64,000 bases of DNA from NCBI GenBank assembly GCA_963082975.1, contig OY720348.1:57635461-57699460 (forward strand), read 5' to 3'. The DNA is from Labia minor. Taxonomy: Eukaryota; Arthropoda; Insecta; Dermaptera; Spongiphoridae. The translations under genes were made by a program, and so were the position numbers. How positions within the stretch are numbered: position 1 is the first letter of the stretch; each line of letters starts with the position of its first letter. Of this stretch, positions 59,894 through 64,000 are shown one piece after another. The notes under the pieces were generated by a model. That model was not told the DNA's origin. It saw only the letters and a list, made by a program, of their open reading frames with translations, and did no database searches.

Positions 59894-60430
59894 ATATTCC
59901 TATAATTAGGCTCACAAGAACGAACTACAACAAAATATTAATTCGGACTATGTCAAAATATTTCTACGATCGCGCAGCAATAAAAATGCAGGCAATGAAT
60001 TGACGCGCATTAATATTAATAAATAAGCGTCCAAAATGGCGACTTATTAAGAATATATATATATTAAATAATATTAAAAATAAAATGTTCGAAGAAATGT
60101 GAAAAGTTTCAAAGTATTTCAATGTAATCTTATGAAATGAATGATTATTTATTTTATTAAATTTATTAAAACGTTCTAAAATTCAAAATTGTAATTCCTA
60201 GAATTAAGATCAAAAACAAAAAATAACAAAATATTAATTCTAAGAATTGAGTGAAATTCGGACTATTTCAAAATATTTCTCCGATCTCACAGCAATCAAA
60301 TAGCGTGCTTTGATATAAATAAATAAGCGTCCAAAATGGCGACTAGTTAAGAAAGAAATACAATTTTTTTCTTTTTTAATTTTTAAATAATATTAAAAAT
60401 AAAATGTTAAAAGAATTATGAAAATTTTAA
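59894..60430. repeat. Two diverged direct repeats in intron 1 of the antisense gene
   Basis: Two blocks about 313 bases apart (around 59940-60145 and 60255-60445) share ttcggactatntcaaaatat, the exact 20-mer aagcgtccaaaatggcgact, and a tail AATATTAAAAATAAAATGTT through TATTTCAATGTAAT. The exact GCGTCCAAAATGGCGACT core is GC-rich against its context and contains an AAAATGGCG motif like a YY1/Pho-type site. Confidence 0.75.
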
Positions 60431-60521
60431 AAGTATTTCAATGTAATATTAAATGAATGAATGATAAAAAAAGAGAGAAATAGTATAAAAATAGTAGAAA
60501 TAGGAAATAAATTGTACTTAC

Positions 60522-60818
60522 TTTTTTAAAGCAGATCGGTTCGGTGAATCTATTGCATGTATTGCAATAGGCTGGTAGAGGCATATTTTCATATCTACTT
60601 CGAATTCCAATCAGTTGAAATTCGGATGAACCATCAAAAGAAGTAGACATTGTCGGCTGGGAATTGAACGGATTTAGGGAAAAACTACGATCGGGATCCC
60701 ACTGGTCTCCCAAATCGTAATTCGAAAATGCATTTCGAAAGTTGATATCATAAAAGATGCGGTTTAAATCGAGGATATGCGAATCCGAAAGTTGAAACTG
60801 ATCATTCGGGTCAGTCAT
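60522..60818 (-). CDS. Unknown antisense gene, exon 1 (start codon, N-terminal 99 residues)
   Basis: First coding exon of a - strand gene I do not recognise, 297 bases or 99 codons, read from the ATG at 60818. The start context is aaactacaATGACTG, with stops upstream in the same frame. The N-terminus MTDPNDQFQL has no signal peptide or membrane segment. Residues 1-60 are rich in D, N, S and F with an acidic bias, and the exon ends YCNTCNRFTEPICFKK, giving cysteines 85, 88 and 96 (C-x2-C-x7-C). The donor AAAAAA|gtaagt follows in phase 0; reading on instead runs into low-complexity FLFLLFLYYF. The exon is much more GC-rich than its flanks. It lies about 7 kb downstream of the last visible Shal exon and on the other strand. 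It joins in frame to exon 2 at 50776. The function is unknown; zinc binding by the cysteines is only a possibility. Confidence 0.8.
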
Positions 60819-61030
60819 TGTAGTTTACACTACCGAGAGGGATATTAAGTATTTGTAAAATACGACCGAGAAACAAATACCGATTGGGGAATATATATTA
60901 GTAAGATACGACCGAGAATCAAATATGTTTTTTATTTAAAATATAATCAGGGGGCACAAATAGCTATGTACAAAGCGCGTCGCCGGAATACGAACTCGAA
61001 GTGAACAATGCTTCAAGGAGGGAATTGAAT
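60819..61030 (-). promoter_or_regulatory. 5' leader / proximal promoter candidate of the antisense gene
   Basis: Directly upstream of the ATG at 60818 is a moderately GC-rich stretch with two near-identical direct repeats, TACGACCGAGAA at 60862 and again about 40 bases further (near 60901), each followed by an A-rich CAAATA. Further up (60975-61020) is a CpG-containing patch (gcgcgtcgccgg). No TATA box or initiator stands out. It is probably 5' UTR plus proximal promoter; the transcription start cannot be fixed from sequence. Confidence 0.4.
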
Positions 61031-61225
61031 ATGACTTCCAATGGTATAATTAAGAGAGATAGAAGAAACATGTTGATTTGGATTGGATTGATTGGAATAA
61101 TTTATTCATCCAAAATTAAATAAAAAAAAAATATTAAAAATATATTAAAATATATTTATTGCACCAAGTATAATTTAATTAGTTTTACTTTTTGAATTTA
61201 TAAATTTATAATTCATTTTAGAATC

Positions 61226-62050
61226 ATAATAATAATATTAATACTAATATTGATAGGTGTTAATAGACTATTTATTTTATTAAAATTATTAAAATTATTT
61301 TTAAAATTCAAAATTTTAATAGAATTATAAATTAAATTGATATCTCGGTTAATAGTATATTTATTTTATTATTTTTTTTTTTAAAAAAATCAAAATTTAT
61401 TGAACCATAATAATAATAATAATAATATTCATATGTGTTAATAGACTATATATTTTATTAAAATTATTAAAATTATTTTTAAAATTCAAAATTTTAATAG
61501 AATTATAAACTAAATTGATATCTCGGTTAATAGTATATTTATTTTATTATTTTTTTTTTTAAAAAAATCAAAATTTATTGAATCATAATAATAATAATAA
61601 TAATAATGATATGTGTTATTAGATTATTTATTTTATTAAAATAATTTTTTTAAGGACTTAAATTCAAAATTTTAATAGAATGATAAATTAAATTGATATC
61701 TCGGTTAATAGTATATTTATTTTATTATTTTTTTTTTAAAAAAATCAAAATTTATTGAACCATAATAATAATAATAATAATATTCATATGTGTTATTAGA
61801 TTATTTATTTTATGAAAATAATTTTTTTAAGGACTTAAAAATTCAAAATTTTAATAGAATGATAAATTAAATTGATATCTCGGTGAATAGTATATTTATT
61901 TTATTATTTTTTTTAAAAAAAATCAAAATTTATTGAATCATAATAATAATAATAATAATAATATTGATATGTGTTATTAGATTATTTATTTTATTAAAAA
62001 AAAAAATATTTTTTAAATTCAAAATTTTAATAGAATCATAAATTAAATCT
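61226..62050. repeat. 178-bp-period tandem array, about 4.5 units
   Basis: A tandem array whose anchor GATATCTCGG recurs at 61339, 61517, 61695 and 61874, giving periods of 178, 178 and 179 bases. Each unit has a poly-T/A hairpin-like stretch (TTTTTTTTTAAAAAAA), a Y-TTTATTGAA segment, an (AAT)n microsatellite of varying length, and a conserved TGTTA-TAGA-TATTTATTTTATT block. Units differ by small indels and substitutions. The array sits 400 bases to 1.2 kb upstream of the antisense gene start. Confidence 0.9.
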
Positions 62051-62764
62051 ATTTAGATTATAATTTACAATTTAATAATCATTTTTTTATTTTAAGTCAT
62101 CCTTTGACAAATTTTGAAACTAACATACAATTATTTACTATACATTGTCTAATATGCAGTATAAATAATTTAAATACAATATATATTTATATTTATATTT
62201 ATATATTTCATTCTTTTCTCTCTCTCTCTTTCTCTCTCTTACATATTTATTTACTTTTTATTTGTTTTATTTTTTTTTTTCTAATTTGTCAATCTATATT
62301 TTATATCTCTGAAATTATAAAATCCTGGCATGATTGATGAAAAAATGAACGACGTGTGTATTCAAGGGAGGTCTTCCATTTTGAATAAAGCAAAAATGAA
62401 AAATTAACTTATGTGAAATGCTTTTTTTTTTAATTAAAATCCATTCGAGTGGATTTTTTTCTTTTTTTTTTGGTAATGATTTTTTTTTATCTTAATTTTA
62501 TTTAATAAATGCATGTATATATTAATTAATATAATTTTTAAGCAATATGTAATTATATATAATCTATGAGAGTAGATCTAATACAAATAAAATAGTTAAT
62601 TTTTCTAAACCTTTATTGATTATAATACTAAAAGGCAATGTTTATTTTATTATATACATCCTCTTGAAAAGCTTAACACAATACCGTCGATGATTAGGAA
62701 GTTTTCATATCCCTCTCCCCTAAAATGATGAAGGGGGGAAGTTGAGCCTCGATTTTTTTTATAA
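62051..62764. other. AT-rich DNA, no gene
   Basis: A CT-rich run at 62215-62245. The ORF at 62104-62337 is low-complexity. Confidence 0.45.
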
Positions 62765-63650
62765 GGTAATTGTTCAGATTAATTGTCATGTCATGGATTT
62801 GGTTAAAACTTTACCAGTGGATTCTTTGTTAATTCCAAAGAAACTTTCTCTTATGCAATTTTTCCAGGTCGCTTCTAGTTTACGGGATAAAAATTATTAA
62901 AATTTGCATATAAAACAATTGATTTTCTATTTACTTAACATGTTTTATTATTTGGCCAGCAAAGGGCTTCACTAATTTTCGGGGTTTTTTTTTCAGTTCG
63001 GATTGGATATTGAAAAATTAAAAAATATAATATTTTTTATTAATATATATAAATCCAAATGCTGTGTATATTAACATAATATAGGTCCGATTGTCTGTCA
63101 AACAGTGAATAAAATAATTATATATATATATTGGTAATTATATATTAAAAGTTCATCAAGACATGGATTTGGATAAAACTGTACCAGTGGGTTCCTTTTT
63201 TAATTCCAAAGAAACTTTTCTCATGCAATTTTTGCGGGTCGCTTCTAGTTAACAAGATAAAAATTATTAAAATTTGCATATCCATTGATATTCTATTTAG
63301 CTACCATATTTTATTAATTTGACCAGCAGAGGGCTCCACTAATTTTGTAAGTTTTTATAAGTTCGGTTTGGATATAAGAAGATTAAAAAATTAATTAATT
63401 AAATAATTTCGATATATCCAAACCGAACCCAAAAAACCGAAAAGTAGTGAATAAAATATTACTTAATGGCTGCACATTTCGACGTTCATAACCAGCTAAT
63501 CTATCAAACTTAAAAAAATCTTTATTTATCTCGTAAACTAGAAGAGACTGAGAACTATTGCATAAGAAAAGTTTCTTTAGAATTATAAAAGGAATCCATA
63601 GTAAAGTTTTATCCAAATTCATGACATGACAACTAATCTGATCTTTTACC
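62765..63650. mobile_element. Family A element carrying a second, chimeric left arm
   Basis: Left tip GGTAATTGTTCAGATTAATT at 62765 and right tip AACTAATCTGATCTTTTACC at 63650 belong together: both have the TCATGTCATGG / CATGACATGAC arm. Between them, from about 63030, lies a copy of the 56086-56440 flank plus left arm, with its own GGTAATTATATATTAAAAG at 63133. The right half from about 63400 then completes the first element. Confidence 0.8.
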
Positions 63651-63699
63651 TTTCATTACTTGCGAATCGTTTTCCTTGCCAATTTTCTATTCGGAAGTG

Positions 63700-63942
63700 T
63701 AATGATGTACCTACGTATTTTATCATGGAACAAGGAAAGGCAAGCAATGATGATACCGAAGAGCACGTGCGCAATGGACTCCCACCCACCTTGCATTCTT
63801 TTCTCAATGGAATGGGATAAGTGTGCTTCCAAATCTTTGGTAAATGAAAATTGACCTTACAACTGGACATTTTCACTTATCTATCGTATTGATCAATAAA
63901 GGTCTAGAAAAATTACCGTTTATATTTGAAACCGCCCTCGTA
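63700..63942 (+). pseudogene. Probable mariner 3' end
   Basis: A frame to 63854 ends FSMEWDKCASKSLVNEN, like the W-D-K-C block before the stop of many mariner transposases. It is followed by TCAATAAAGGTCTAGAAAAA and a terminal-repeat-like TTTGAAACCGCCCTCG then TA. No catalytic block is visible. Upstream frames are broken. Confidence 0.4.
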
Positions 63943-64000
63943 TATGTTACTATTTATGGAGCTACTCTCATTTCCAATTTCATCTTTGATTTCGTAGTAA

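Noticed and set aside
62104..62337. 77-codon ORF
   Set aside because: Dominated by (TA)n and CT-rich repeats.
63395..63622. ORFs beginning MNLDKTL or MDETLPVDSF at several places (also 26489, 42021, 55171, 56559)
   Set aside because: All fall in the arms of family A foldback elements and vary with indels. The similarity is that of the repeat, not of coding sequence.
1..64000. CRISPR arrays, bacterial operons, rRNA or intact tRNA genes
   Set aside because: None seen. The tandem array at 61.2 kb has no spacers, and the tRNA-like sequences are SINE heads.

Overview
This is a strongly AT-rich, repeat-laden eukaryotic window (long introns, dozens of degenerate transposon relics, AT microsatellites, no long ORFs). 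The only protein recognised with high confidence is the voltage-gated potassium channel Shal/Kv4. Three consecutive + strand exons of it are present, and their residues are very close to arthropod Shal, so the source is most likely an arthropod. A crustacean such as a copepod would fit the base composition and transposon load, but that is a guess.

The second real gene, and the most interesting object here, lies on the - strand and has no function I recognise. Four exons (60522-60818, 50666-50776, 27998-28130, 27307-27353) join in frame through consensus splice sites into a complete 195-residue cysteine-containing protein. The phases are 0, 0 and 1, and an AATAAA signal follows the stop by 59 bases. 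Its first two introns contain all the visible Shal exons, so two genes on opposite strands are interleaved exon by exon over at least 33 kb.

Layout: 1-27 kb is probably Shal intron or upstream DNA, filled with hAT-type, pogo-like, mariner, Helitron and SINE/LINE relics, with one CpG-richer candidate promoter island at 8.64-9.0 kb. 27.2-28.1 kb holds the 3' part of the antisense gene. 28.2-44.3 kb is intronic repeat. 44.3-53.6 kb carries the Shal pore/S6 exon and two C-terminal exons, with antisense exon 2 between the first and second. 53.6-60.5 kb is repeat-rich. 60.5-60.95 kb holds the first coding exon and probable 5' leader of the antisense gene, and a 178-bp-period tandem array lies just upstream of it (61.2-62.05 kb). 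The last 1.9 kb is a rearranged inverted-repeat element plus a mariner-like end.

Three repeat families dominate and were deduced from the window itself. Family A is about a dozen copies of a roughly 480-690 bp foldback element with GGTAATT ends and 8-bp target duplications. Family B is seven copies or pieces of an element with a small hairpin at each end and a short shared inverted repeat, resembling non-autonomous Helentrons. Family C is a MITE with CAGTGAACGCTC ends, resembling pogo-type elements. A tRNA-headed SINE and a LINE fragment that appears to share its 3' tail are also present. All translations and splice joins were read by eye; no alignment or database search was run.
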